Source: a virus
DNA length: 25,784 bases
IMG/VR virus record: IMGVR_UViG_3300027743_000555
Location: 1 to 25,784 of that record
Reading direction: 5' to 3' (one strand)
A program made the translations under genes and the position numbers. This document shows, piece by piece, positions 1 through 6,437 of this stretch; positions within the stretch are counted from its first letter, which is position 1; each line of letters opens with the position of its first letter. The notes beneath the pieces are model-generated. The model was given only the letters and a program-made list of their open reading frames with translations, did not search any database and was not told where the DNA came from.

Positions 1-226
1 GGTCGTTGTCGATCGTGATTTTTTCCAGCGTGGCGGGTAGCGATTTCTGCACCGCGCGTTCGATCAACGAACCTACCTCGCGATCTACCCGGTCTTTCAC
101 AGATTCGACTATGCTGGTATAGTCGTAACCCAGTCTTTCGCCGCAATCGTCGCAGATACGCAGTTTGGCATAACGCTTGAAGTGCTTCGATATGCAGCGT
201 TCCTTTTCACAGAGTTTACAGAACAT
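1..226 (-). CDS. Zinc-ribbon protein, partial (runs off the left edge)
   Basis: The reading frame opens with ATG at 226 and continues to the window edge, giving 75 residues without a stop. The start of the protein has CxxC (Cys3-Cys6), a further Cys near residue 11 and a second CxxC (CDDC) near residue 26, a typical treble-clef or ribbon zinc site. A charged, probably helical segment follows. A good ribosome site (GAGGTG, seven bases before ATG) overlaps the stop codon of the QueD gene upstream, so the two are co-transcribed. The function is unknown; the position after QueD and the DpdA-like gene suggests an accessory to DNA modification or a small regulator. The true length cannot be seen. 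Confidence 0.7.
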   Translation of the reverse strand, partial: MFCKLCEKERCISKHFKRYAKLRICDDCGERLGYDYTSIVESVKDRVDREVGSLIERAVQKSLPATLEKITIDND

Positions 227-236
227 GTTTTACACC

Positions 237-614
237 TCAGTTTTCTATTTCTGCATAACTGTTCTCGTTTTCGTAGACTCTGACACGGATAACGTTCATA
301 TCTCTTCTGAGCATATCTAAAATATGAACCGCAATATTTTCAGCCGTCGGGTTAGCATCCAACCCCATGACATGTGTTTTCATAAACAACAATTCAAACA
401 TGGGATCTGCTTTGTTTAAGATTGTGGTATGGTCTAGCATGCCAATTTTTTCCTTGACGTCGAAGAAATCTACCAGCATGCCAAAGCGATCTTGTTTCAT
501 TCCTTCAAGCCATACTTCTGCTATGAACCCATGTCCGTGGAGGTTTTGGCATTTTCCGGGATACTCAAAAAGCCTATGCGCTGCATCAAATTTCACTTTC
601 GTGTGTATGATCAT
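237..614 (-). CDS. queD: 6-carboxy-tetrahydropterin synthase (QueD/PTPS family)
   Basis: QueD converts dihydroneopterin triphosphate to 6-carboxy-5,6,7,8-tetrahydropterin, the second step towards preQ0 and preQ1. The 125-residue protein, the usual family length, has the zinc and catalytic signature: a FDAAH histidine (residue 13), catalytic-type Cys22 in KCQNLHGH with two histidines (26, 28), LDH (61-62), PTAEN (around 89-93) and VRVYE near the end. The ATG at 614 is preferred over an in-frame GTG at 623 because AAGGAG lies eight bases before the ATG but touches the GTG. That ATG overlaps the stop of the DpdA-like gene as ATGA, indicating translational coupling. In viruses QueD normally serves 7-deazaguanine DNA modification, not tRNA queuosine; here that is inferred from the neighbour. 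Confidence 0.92.
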   Translation of the reverse strand: MIIHTKVKFDAAHRLFEYPGKCQNLHGHGFIAEVWLEGMKQDRFGMLVDFFDVKEKIGMLDHTTILNKADPMFELLFMKTHVMGLDANPTAENIAVHILDMLRRDMNVIRVRVYENENSYAEIEN

Positions 615-1390
615 AAAGAACACTCCTTGGATAAATATCTATAGTAATTAGTCAAATTCAAGGCGCAAAGCGTCATGAATGGCGCATAACCAGAACCTGG
701 CAATGCCACCATGCGCTTAACTACATTTTCTTCTGGCGCTACAAATGGACTCCAGTAGATCTTTTTGATTGTATGGGTGGATATGAAAGAGCTATCCATG
801 CTAACTACGTGGTCCCGTGCGGCTTTGAAGTTTGCTACCTGCTCTTTTGGATTCCCGCCTAACAAATGGAGCTTTACGTCGTATTCCAGGTAGCTTGTCA
901 TTGGTATAGGCTTGGATTTTCCGAATGCCTCGCCGTTGGGCCTGCCAACGATCCACCCTGGTTTCAGGACGTTTACGATTTCCTTCAATCCCCTTTCGCT
1001 TTTTGGTATCAATATAACTTTTTCACAATACTTATTAGCATCCTCCGCAAATGATACGATTTCATCTAATGGGTGATATTTCAGTCCGATCTCCCGGCAT
1101 TGCTCTTCCGAGAAATAATCTACCACCGATGTCGTTTTGGGATGGTATTTTTCCAATGCATCCAAATGCTTCGCATGATCGTAGTTCATGAAATCATTAT
1201 CTATGAACTGGATTTTGTCATTCTGGCATTTGAAAGTCTTATCTGATCGCATTCCCAATTTGAAGCCGAAGGCAGTCGCCAAACAGCACATCGGCATTTT
1301 CAGAGGTATGCTACCACAGATAAAAATATCTATATCCGGTAGCTTATACTCAGTTTTTCCGGCAGGCTCGCCGGTCAAGCTCGTTTGCAT
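611..1390 (-). CDS. dpdA: DpdA-like (TGT-type) 7-deazaguanine DNA transglycosylase
   Basis: This 259-residue protein looks like a short TIM-barrel relative of tRNA-guanine transglycosylase. Residues 173-210 (LHLLGGNPKEQ, then SMDSSFISTH) line up by eye with the TGT segment LMGVGTPEDL...MFDCVMPTR, putting Asp199 near the TGT nucleophile; FIDNDF (62-67) could hold another active-site acid. DpdA enzymes exchange guanine in DNA for preQ0 or preQ1-type bases; from memory this resembles a viral DpdA group annotated as DUF6610, which I could not check. The ATG at 1390 has a GAGGT site and overlaps the helicase-methyltransferase gene by 16 bases; its stop overlaps the queD start. The coupling to queD is the strongest support. 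Identity of the inserted base is unknown. Confidence 0.68.
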   Translation of the reverse strand: MQTSLTGEPAGKTEYKLPDIDIFICGSIPLKMPMCCLATAFGFKLGMRSDKTFKCQNDKIQFIDNDFMNYDHAKHLDALEKYHPKTTSVVDYFSEEQCREIGLKYHPLDEIVSFAEDANKYCEKVILIPKSERGLKEIVNVLKPGWIVGRPNGEAFGKSKPIPMTSYLEYDVKLHLLGGNPKEQVANFKAARDHVVSMDSSFISTHTIKKIYWSPFVAPEENVVKRMVALPGSGYAPFMTLCALNLTNYYRYLSKECSL

Positions 1391-3606
1391 GGTTCAAACC
1401 TCGCTGTAAACATATCAAGTCCTATCTGTTTTGGTTTTTTGCTCTCTGATGCAGCTCTTTCCAGATTCAACGCCGCTTGTGTGTAATAGCTTTCCTTCAG
1501 CTCAAATCCAATGAACTTTCTGTCATTGAGCAAAGCAACGTGCCCAGTGCTACCTATGCCCGCGAATGGGTCTAGGACCGTATCTCCCGGATTTGTCCAT
1601 AGATCAATAGCTCTCTTGATTACTGGGAGCTGGAGGGGACAAATGTGGCGGTCGTCTTCTTCCGCCCTGGCTGATCTATATTGCAGGGTATCGCCCGCGT
1701 CTATATCCGTCCAGATTGGACTGGCGTAGTGTTGCCAAACCGCTACCGGGAAGCTCTCGTTGGTATGTTCAACTGGTTCCGGGTTGGTTCCTGGTTTCAC
1801 AAAGGTTACCAGGTAATCGGCTATGCCTTGCCGGCATCTACAAGAGTCCTTTTTCAGTTGTTTATGGAGCAGTCCAAGGGCTTTAGTTCTCTGCATAGCG
1901 GTTACTGGATCTTTCCAGATGCAAACCTCGGAATGATATATGAATCCGGCTGCTTGAAATATCCTGATCAGGTCTCCTCTAAAGTCCTTGATTCCTATGT
2001 AGCCATCGCGTTCTTTTGTAGTTGGCAAGTTCATACAGTGGACCGACATTAAGCGACCTGGCATCAATACTCGAAAAAGATCGGGCGCTAGGTATCCGAA
2101 ATGTGCATAGAACTCTTCGCTGTTTTGGCAATTTCCCAAATCAGAAGGTGAGTTTGTGTATGTGTATAACGACTGGAATGGCGGAGAATATACGCTAAAG
2201 TGTATGGAATTATCGGCAATGGTTTTGATTTCATTACAGCTATCCCCGAGTCTCAATTCCCACCCATCGCCTTTCGATGTCTCATTTCGCAGGGTTTCCG
2301 TCACCCTCTCAGAGCTTTTCAGGTTTTCTTTGGCAATTTCCTGGGTTTCAGATATCATTCCTTTTAACATAATTCCAAACTCCTTTTCCTTTCGCTTGAT
2401 GTTCTTGACTACCGCGCCTTCCGCTTCTGAGGTGACTACATAAACTTGAACTGGATACTGTTGACCGAATCGCCAGCACCGGCGCACTGCCTGGTAATAT
2501 TGCTCGAAGCTATCCGACAGTCCGGTGAATATCATTTTATGGCAGCATTGGAAATTTAACCCAAATCCAAAAATTGAAGACTTGGATATTAGCACTTTGA
2601 TCTTTCCAGCGGCAAAATCTCTAGCAGCTTGTGCTTTTTTCTCATGATCATCAGAGCCACGTATTTCTATAGATCCTGGTATGGCCTTCTTCAAAGCATC
2701 AGCTTCAACATTCAGATCGCACCAAACCAGCCACGGGCCATCCGATGCATTCACGATATCTGCAACCCTCGATACCCGCATATCAAGGCTATTTCGCCGC
2801 GCTCCTCTGCGATCTTGTAAAGTCAGAGCCTCTTTCACTATATAACCGGTCTTATCCACCACAATCTGTTCTATAGTCAATGGCGGCAGCTTGAAGCCAT
2901 TGTCTTCATATCCGAGATCGCTCGGCATCTGAAGCATAACAGCCCATGATGCCACCCATTGCCAGAAAGCTCCTTTGGCGTGCCCTTTGAGTCTCCATTT
3001 TGATGTATCGCTCCCATCATGCAGGAAATACATACTAAGCATTTCGGTTCTTGTCATGATGTTCAAGAATTCTGCATGATTGCCTAGCTCCATGTGGTCA
3101 TTTGGGGCGGGCGTCGCGGTGCAAGCCAGCCTGTAAGGTGTCTCTCGAAATGCTTCTATGATTTGCGTCCTTACTTTTCCCTCAAAACTTTTTAAGATGC
3201 TGGATTCGTCTAATACGATGCCAGTAAACGATTTTGCATCAAAATGGTCTAGCATTTCGTAGTTGGTGATATTGATCCCTGGCAAAACATCTGATTGACT
3301 CCGGCAAATATTGACTTTTATGTCAAACTTGCCGCCTTCGTTGGCCGTTTGTTGGACCACAGCCAACGGCGCGAGGATTAGCACATCGCCGCCTGAATGC
3401 TTGCAAACTTGATCGGCCCATGATAACTGAATAGCGGTCTTGCCTAATCCGGTCCCTGCGAACACCGCTGCCTTGCCTTTCTTGCAGGCCCATTTTGTAA
3501 TATCTGCTTGAAATGGAAAGAGCTTATCGCTTATGCCTTCTGCTTGAAATCCGGATGGGATGGCCTTAAATTGCTTAGATGCCAGGAATTCGTTATAGTC
3601 CTGCAT
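1375..3606 (-). CDS. SF2/SNF2-like helicase fused to a DNA N4-cytosine/N6-adenine methyltransferase
   Basis: This 743-residue fusion has an N-terminal superfamily 2 ATPase: Walker A GTGLGKT (51-57), motif II DESS (133-136), TATPAPN (163-169) and an arginine-rich motif VI QAVRRCWRFGQ (372-382). From about residue 445 comes a beta-class amino-methyltransferase, with motif IV SPPF (474-477) before the SAM-binding DPFAGIGSTG (679-688). SPPF is more common in N4-cytosine than N6-adenine enzymes. No nuclease motif is visible, so a self-protective modification enzyme is more likely than a restriction system. The start has an AGAGGT site and overlaps the end of a Cys-rich microprotein gene; the stop lies inside the start of the DpdA-like gene. 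Similar helicase-methylase fusions occur in other viruses. Confidence 0.9.
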   Translation of the reverse strand: MQDYNEFLASKQFKAIPSGFQAEGISDKLFPFQADITKWACKKGKAAVFAGTGLGKTAIQLSWADQVCKHSGGDVLILAPLAVVQQTANEGGKFDIKVNICRSQSDVLPGINITNYEMLDHFDAKSFTGIVLDESSILKSFEGKVRTQIIEAFRETPYRLACTATPAPNDHMELGNHAEFLNIMTRTEMLSMYFLHDGSDTSKWRLKGHAKGAFWQWVASWAVMLQMPSDLGYEDNGFKLPPLTIEQIVVDKTGYIVKEALTLQDRRGARRNSLDMRVSRVADIVNASDGPWLVWCDLNVEADALKKAIPGSIEIRGSDDHEKKAQAARDFAAGKIKVLISKSSIFGFGLNFQCCHKMIFTGLSDSFEQYYQAVRRCWRFGQQYPVQVYVVTSEAEGAVVKNIKRKEKEFGIMLKGMISETQEIAKENLKSSERVTETLRNETSKGDGWELRLGDSCNEIKTIADNSIHFSVYSPPFQSLYTYTNSPSDLGNCQNSEEFYAHFGYLAPDLFRVLMPGRLMSVHCMNLPTTKERDGYIGIKDFRGDLIRIFQAAGFIYHSEVCIWKDPVTAMQRTKALGLLHKQLKKDSCRCRQGIADYLVTFVKPGTNPEPVEHTNESFPVAVWQHYASPIWTDIDAGDTLQYRSARAEEDDRHICPLQLPVIKRAIDLWTNPGDTVLDPFAGIGSTGHVALLNDRKFIGFELKESYYTQAALNLERAASESKKPKQIGLDMFTARFEPCKRA

Positions 3607-3742
3607 TGAAGTACCTCTGGCAAAATTCTAGCAATTTGCCTTTGCACTCTCCTTCTTCTTGGTTATCGAAAGAACTCGGAGTAAATTGCCTGCAATCGGC
3701 GCATCCGAGATGGTCGGTGTCTTTGAAAGATAACATCCTCAT
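3593..3742 (-). CDS. Cys-rich microprotein (49 aa)
   Basis: This small gene fills the gap between the MazG-like gene and the helicase. Its ATG overlaps the upstream stop as ATGA (3739-3742), and its last 14 bases overlap the helicase start, so it sits in perfect operon register. The 49 residues contain CADC plus two more cysteines, a plausible single zinc site. A second ATG two codons in is also possible. No family is recognised. It is supported mainly by coupling at both ends and the Cys spacing. Confidence 0.65.
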   Translation of the reverse strand: MRMLSFKDTDHLGCADCRQFTPSSFDNQEEGECKGKLLEFCQRYFNAGL

Positions 3743-4095
3743 AGCTCTTCCGCCCTCCTACAATTCCCTTTAGCCTTCTCAATCGGATACCGTTGGCCGT
3801 TGATGGCTATTTTTTTCCTGGTAGATGCCAACAAATCTATCCCCATCTTATCGCAGAACTGGAGAAGGTAAATAAACACATCGGCGACTTCATCAGACAA
3901 CTGATCATGGAGGGCATTGGGGCAATTCTTCCATGACAGGTTATCATTTTCCCATTGGAAGGCTTGAAGCAATTCGTTGGCTTCTAAGCTAATAGAGATC
4001 GCGAGGTTTTTTGGGGTGTGGAATTTCTGCCAATCGCGATCTGAAGCGAATTTGGCAAGATCCATCTCCAGTTGGCCTATTTCAGTTAGGGGCAT
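3739..4095 (-). CDS. MazG-like nucleotide pyrophosphohydrolase (dCTPase type)
   Basis: The 118-residue protein has the all-alpha NTP pyrophosphatase signature: RDWQKFHTPKNL (20-31), ExxE at Glu38 and Glu41 in EANELLQAFQW, and ExxD at Glu69 and Asp72 in DEVADVFIYLLQ. These acids bind magnesium. The HTPKNL and FQW motifs favour the dCTP pyrophosphatase/RS21-C6 subgroup, which hydrolyses dCTP or modified dNTPs to the monophosphate. Virus copies are thought to adjust the nucleotide pool; next to DNA-modification genes it could remove unwanted nucleotides, which is inference. Its ATG directly follows the TAA of the upstream gene and a GAGGA site lies within that gene. Confidence 0.88.
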   Translation of the reverse strand: MPLTEIGQLEMDLAKFASDRDWQKFHTPKNLAISISLEANELLQAFQWENDNLSWKNCPNALHDQLSDEVADVFIYLLQFCDKMGIDLLASTRKKIAINGQRYPIEKAKGNCRRAEEL

Positions 4096-4233
4096 TTATT
4101 CTTCCTCACATTCATGGCTATCCACATAATGATTTAGAGCCTCATCTTCGCTGGCAAATGGGCCTTCTGATTCAGAGTCTATATCCCAATACCAGCCTTC
4201 TGGTAGTTGGTATGTCTTGGGGATAAGGTTCAT
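4096..4233 (-). CDS. Small acidic protein, unknown function (45 aa)
   Basis: The start at 4233 is chosen because GGAGGAAAAGC lies just before that ATG, a very strong ribosome site, and because it overlaps the upstream stop as ATGA; a longer frame to 4284 lacks this. The 45-residue product is acidic, with aromatic residues (EGWYWD) and a Glu-rich tail, and has no recognised domain. It is the second gene of the leftward operon. Confidence 0.7.
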   Translation of the reverse strand: MNLIPKTYQLPEGWYWDIDSESEGPFASEDEALNHYVDSHECEEE

Positions 4234-4364
4234 GCTTTTCCTCCATAGAAGGCCATCAGCTTCTCGTAGTTCATCCTTTCCCATCGATCCATTGGCATGG
4301 TCCTAAGTTGCTGATGAATTTGGCCATAGGCTTTCGCCCTGGCTACTTCTTCTTGGATTGTCAT
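4230..4364 (-). CDS. First gene of the leftward operon, unknown function (44 aa)
   Basis: The ATG at 4364 has AAGGGG about ten bases upstream and lies shortly downstream of TATA-like boxes at 4395-4403 and 4418-4426. An in-frame ATG nine bases earlier is too close to the AAGGGG. The 44-residue product is helical and charged with several Met, without a known motif. Its stop overlaps the next start as ATGA. Being promoter-proximal, it may be an early regulatory or anti-defence peptide, but nothing in its sequence proves that. Confidence 0.6.
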   Translation of the reverse strand: MTIQEEVARAKAYGQIHQQLRTMPMDRWERMNYEKLMAFYGGKA

Positions 4365-4394
4365 TTTTCGCATACCCCTTATAGGTATTTCATA

Positions 4395-4427
4395 GCATAT
4401 AAACGTATCTACGAAAACTTTATAACC
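4395..4427. promoter_or_regulatory. Shared divergent archaeal promoter
   Basis: CTTTATAACC (4418-4427) contains the near-palindromic TTTATAA. On the plus strand its centre is about 27 bases before the AbrB start at 4450, the spacing of a leaderless archaeal transcript; no ribosome site precedes that ATG. On the minus strand the same element plus TTTATATGC (4395-4403) lie upstream of the leftward operon. The two operons therefore share a promoter of under 90 bases. Confidence 0.6.
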
Positions 4428-4449
4428 TAACAAAACAATACTTCTAACC

Positions 4450-4608
4450 ATGAAAGACTATCATGTCCCACTGAAAATAATAGCTGGTGGAAGGGTGACT
4501 ATACCAGAAGAGGTACGGCGAAAGCTGAAGGTGACGGTTGGGGATGTCGTAGATGTGACGTTCGCGGCAGAAGAAAAGAAGGATGCTCTCGCAGACACGA
4601 GAGCGTAG
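4450..4608 (+). CDS. SpoVT/AbrB-type DNA-binding regulator (52 aa), probably leaderless
   Basis: The 52-residue protein has the swapped-hairpin AbrB pattern: GGRVTIPEEVRRKLKVTVGD followed by VVDVTF. Such proteins bind DNA as dimers and act as transition-state regulators or antitoxins. It is the first rightward gene, divergent from the DNA-modification operon, and its ATG lies about one TATA-to-start distance from the shared promoter, so it is placed to control both directions and itself. No toxin gene is adjacent, making a repressor more likely than an antitoxin. Confidence 0.82.
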   Translation: MKDYHVPLKIIAGGRVTIPEEVRRKLKVTVGDVVDVTFAAEEKKDALADTRA

Positions 4609-4617
4609 GTGATTCAA

Positions 4618-4743
4618 ATGGCCAATAAGAAGAATGCCACCTATCCTATAAATAAGCATCGATGCGCTAAGAAAGGATGCTTGACTGATCCGGTTTTGTG
4701 CAAGCCGGGCATGTGTCCGGATTATACGAGGCGGTCTGGATGA
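4618..4743 (+). CDS. Cys-rich microprotein (41 aa)
   Basis: This gene lies between the AbrB gene and the CoiA-like gene, with a GGTGA site about seven bases before its ATG and a stop that overlaps the next start as ATGA. The basic product has four cysteines in the order CAKKGC then CKPGMC, consistent with one zinc ion. No family is recognised. Confidence 0.6.
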   Translation: MANKKNATYPINKHRCAKKGCLTDPVLCKPGMCPDYTRRSG

Positions 4744-5477
4744 TGCTTGCCTTGGATCAAGAAGAGGCGCGTATTCAAGCCGAACCGGGGTTAAAAGGAA
4801 CCTGCCCGGTATGCAAGACCGATGTAATACCCAAATGTGGCGAAATCAAGACGTGGCATTGGGCGCACAAGTCTCTAAGAGACTGCGATACATGGAGCGA
4901 ACCCGAAAGCGATTGGCATTATAACTGGAAGATGGAAGCAGGGCTTGAAAACACCGAAATTGTCATCCAAAAAGACGGCAAAGTCCACCGGGCCGATATT
5001 AAAACCACGCGAGGACTGGTTATAGAGCTTCAGCATTCTCCATTGTCGCCACAAGAAGTCCGAGAACGGGAAGAATTCTATGGAAACATGGTATGGGTCA
5101 TTGATGGAGACGAAGTTTGCCCCGGATTCATATTTGAGCAAAACGTTTCCAGAGAGGAGAGTCTGTACTTTAAGCACGGTGGAATTAAAAAAGCATGGGT
5201 AAACGAGATTACTAAGCCATGTTTTATTCATTTCTCGGAAAGAAGATATGATACATATTATTATTACAACGAGTTTAAACTTTACGAAGGGATATTAAAC
5301 AAAAGTCTTAGGAAAGACGTTGTGCAAGGCGGAACAAAACAGCTAACGGATGTCATGATACACCTACACAACTGGGTTAAAAATAAAAGATATTGTAGCT
5401 TGATGTCCAAGAGCGATTTCATCACAAAATTCATTCCAGTGGCACCGCGACGCCAAAAATCATTATTCGCGTTCTGA
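4740..5477 (+). CDS. CoiA-like nuclease-family protein
   Basis: The 245-residue protein has the CoiA arrangement. An N-terminal zinc-finger-like part has CPVC (22-25) and WHWAH (39-43); WHYNWK follows near 59-64; then comes a PD-(D/E)xK-like core with ADI (85-87) and IELQHS (95-100), a downstream REREEFYGN helix and the strand MVWVIDG. Asp86 and Glu96-x-Gln98 would be the metal-binding and catalytic residues. CoiA proteins act with RecA-type recombination in bacterial transformation; viral relatives are probably DNA-processing nucleases. The start overlaps the previous stop as ATGA, and PrimPol follows nine bases after the stop. A replication or recombination role is inferred. Confidence 0.8.
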   Translation: MMLALDQEEARIQAEPGLKGTCPVCKTDVIPKCGEIKTWHWAHKSLRDCDTWSEPESDWHYNWKMEAGLENTEIVIQKDGKVHRADIKTTRGLVIELQHSPLSPQEVREREEFYGNMVWVIDGDEVCPGFIFEQNVSREESLYFKHGGIKKAWVNEITKPCFIHFSERRYDTYYYYNEFKLYEGILNKSLRKDVVQGGTKQLTDVMIHLHNWVKNKRYCSLMSKSDFITKFIPVAPRRQKSLFAF

Positions 5478-5486
5478 GGTGTGAAA

Positions 5487-6437
5487 ATGGAAAAAATATT
5501 AGCACGAGGATTGGACAGAATACCAGAACAGCTCAGAAAGACAGATTTCAGATTTGTAAGAATCGATATTGGCAGCAAGAAGACTTTTGAGAAATCTTGG
5601 AATGTCCCAGGCAGCAAAACCAATTATTCTATAGATGATCCTAAATTCTTGTCATGGATTGGATCTAATCAGAACTATGGGGTGGTTGCCGGTGTTGGCG
5701 GCCTGATTGTCTTTGATGCCGATGGCCTGACGAGGTTGACAGAGCTGGGAGTCATTGCCGAACTACCAGACACTTTCACTGTCAGAACCGGCGGGGGCGG
5801 ATTACATCTCTATTACCTGTCAGATCTTGATCAGAAAATAATCATGTATGATAGGTTGCTACTGGATGAAGGCAAGCCGCTACACCTCGGAGAAGTCCAA
5901 TCAAGAGGGTTTCAAGCCGTTTGCCCCGGATCGATCCACCCAAACGGCAAAGCCTACACCATTGAAAGAGACCTGCCCATAGCGTCCTTAGATTCAACTA
6001 TATTGAAAGGCATTCTTTCCAAATATGTAGATTATGGATTTGATGAGGCCGTGCCGGAAAAGAAGCGACTTAAGGTGGTTATGGTTGACCCAAACATCAG
6101 AGATCCTTTCGATGGCGTCAGAGTAGAAGATATTTTGTATCCAAACAAGGCGAAAAAATCGCCGGGCCAAATCAAGGGTGCGCACCCCATCCATGGTTCC
6201 GTTGGTGGCAACAACCTGATAATTGACCTCAAAGACAACTCATGGCATTGCTGGAGATGTTGCTCTGGGGGCGGCCCAGCGCTGGCGATAGCGGTAAAAG
6301 AAGGCATTGTCCGATGTGATCAGGCGCGCTCGGGTGTGCTCAGAGGCGATCTATTCAAGCAGACGGTAGACATTGCCAGGGCAAAGGGATATACTGATAA
6401 AAAATCGACCAATTGCAGAGTCGAGCGGGTGGTGTAA
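5487..6437 (+). CDS. Bifunctional DNA primase/polymerase (PrimPol) with CHC2-like zinc module
   Basis: The 316-residue protein starts with a PrimPol domain: GVVAG (65-69), metal-binding FDAD (76-79), TGGGGLHLYY with His107, and GEVQSRGFQAVCPGS around 135-149. A C-terminal zinc module has HPIHGS (233-238), NNLIIDL and CWRC (255-258), resembling the CHC2 primase finger. It should make primers and possibly extend DNA at the viral origin. ATG 5487 is preferred over GTG 5481 because GAGGT (5476-5480) is six bases before it. The stop overlaps the helicase start as TAATG, so primase and helicase are coupled. The fold order finger-after-PrimPol is the reverse of bacterial DnaG. Confidence 0.9.
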   Translation: MEKILARGLDRIPEQLRKTDFRFVRIDIGSKKTFEKSWNVPGSKTNYSIDDPKFLSWIGSNQNYGVVAGVGGLIVFDADGLTRLTELGVIAELPDTFTVRTGGGGLHLYYLSDLDQKIIMYDRLLLDEGKPLHLGEVQSRGFQAVCPGSIHPNGKAYTIERDLPIASLDSTILKGILSKYVDYGFDEAVPEKKRLKVVMVDPNIRDPFDGVRVEDILYPNKAKKSPGQIKGAHPIHGSVGGNNLIIDLKDNSWHCWRCCSGGGPALAIAVKEGIVRCDQARSGVLRGDLFKQTVDIARAKGYTDKKSTNCRVERVV

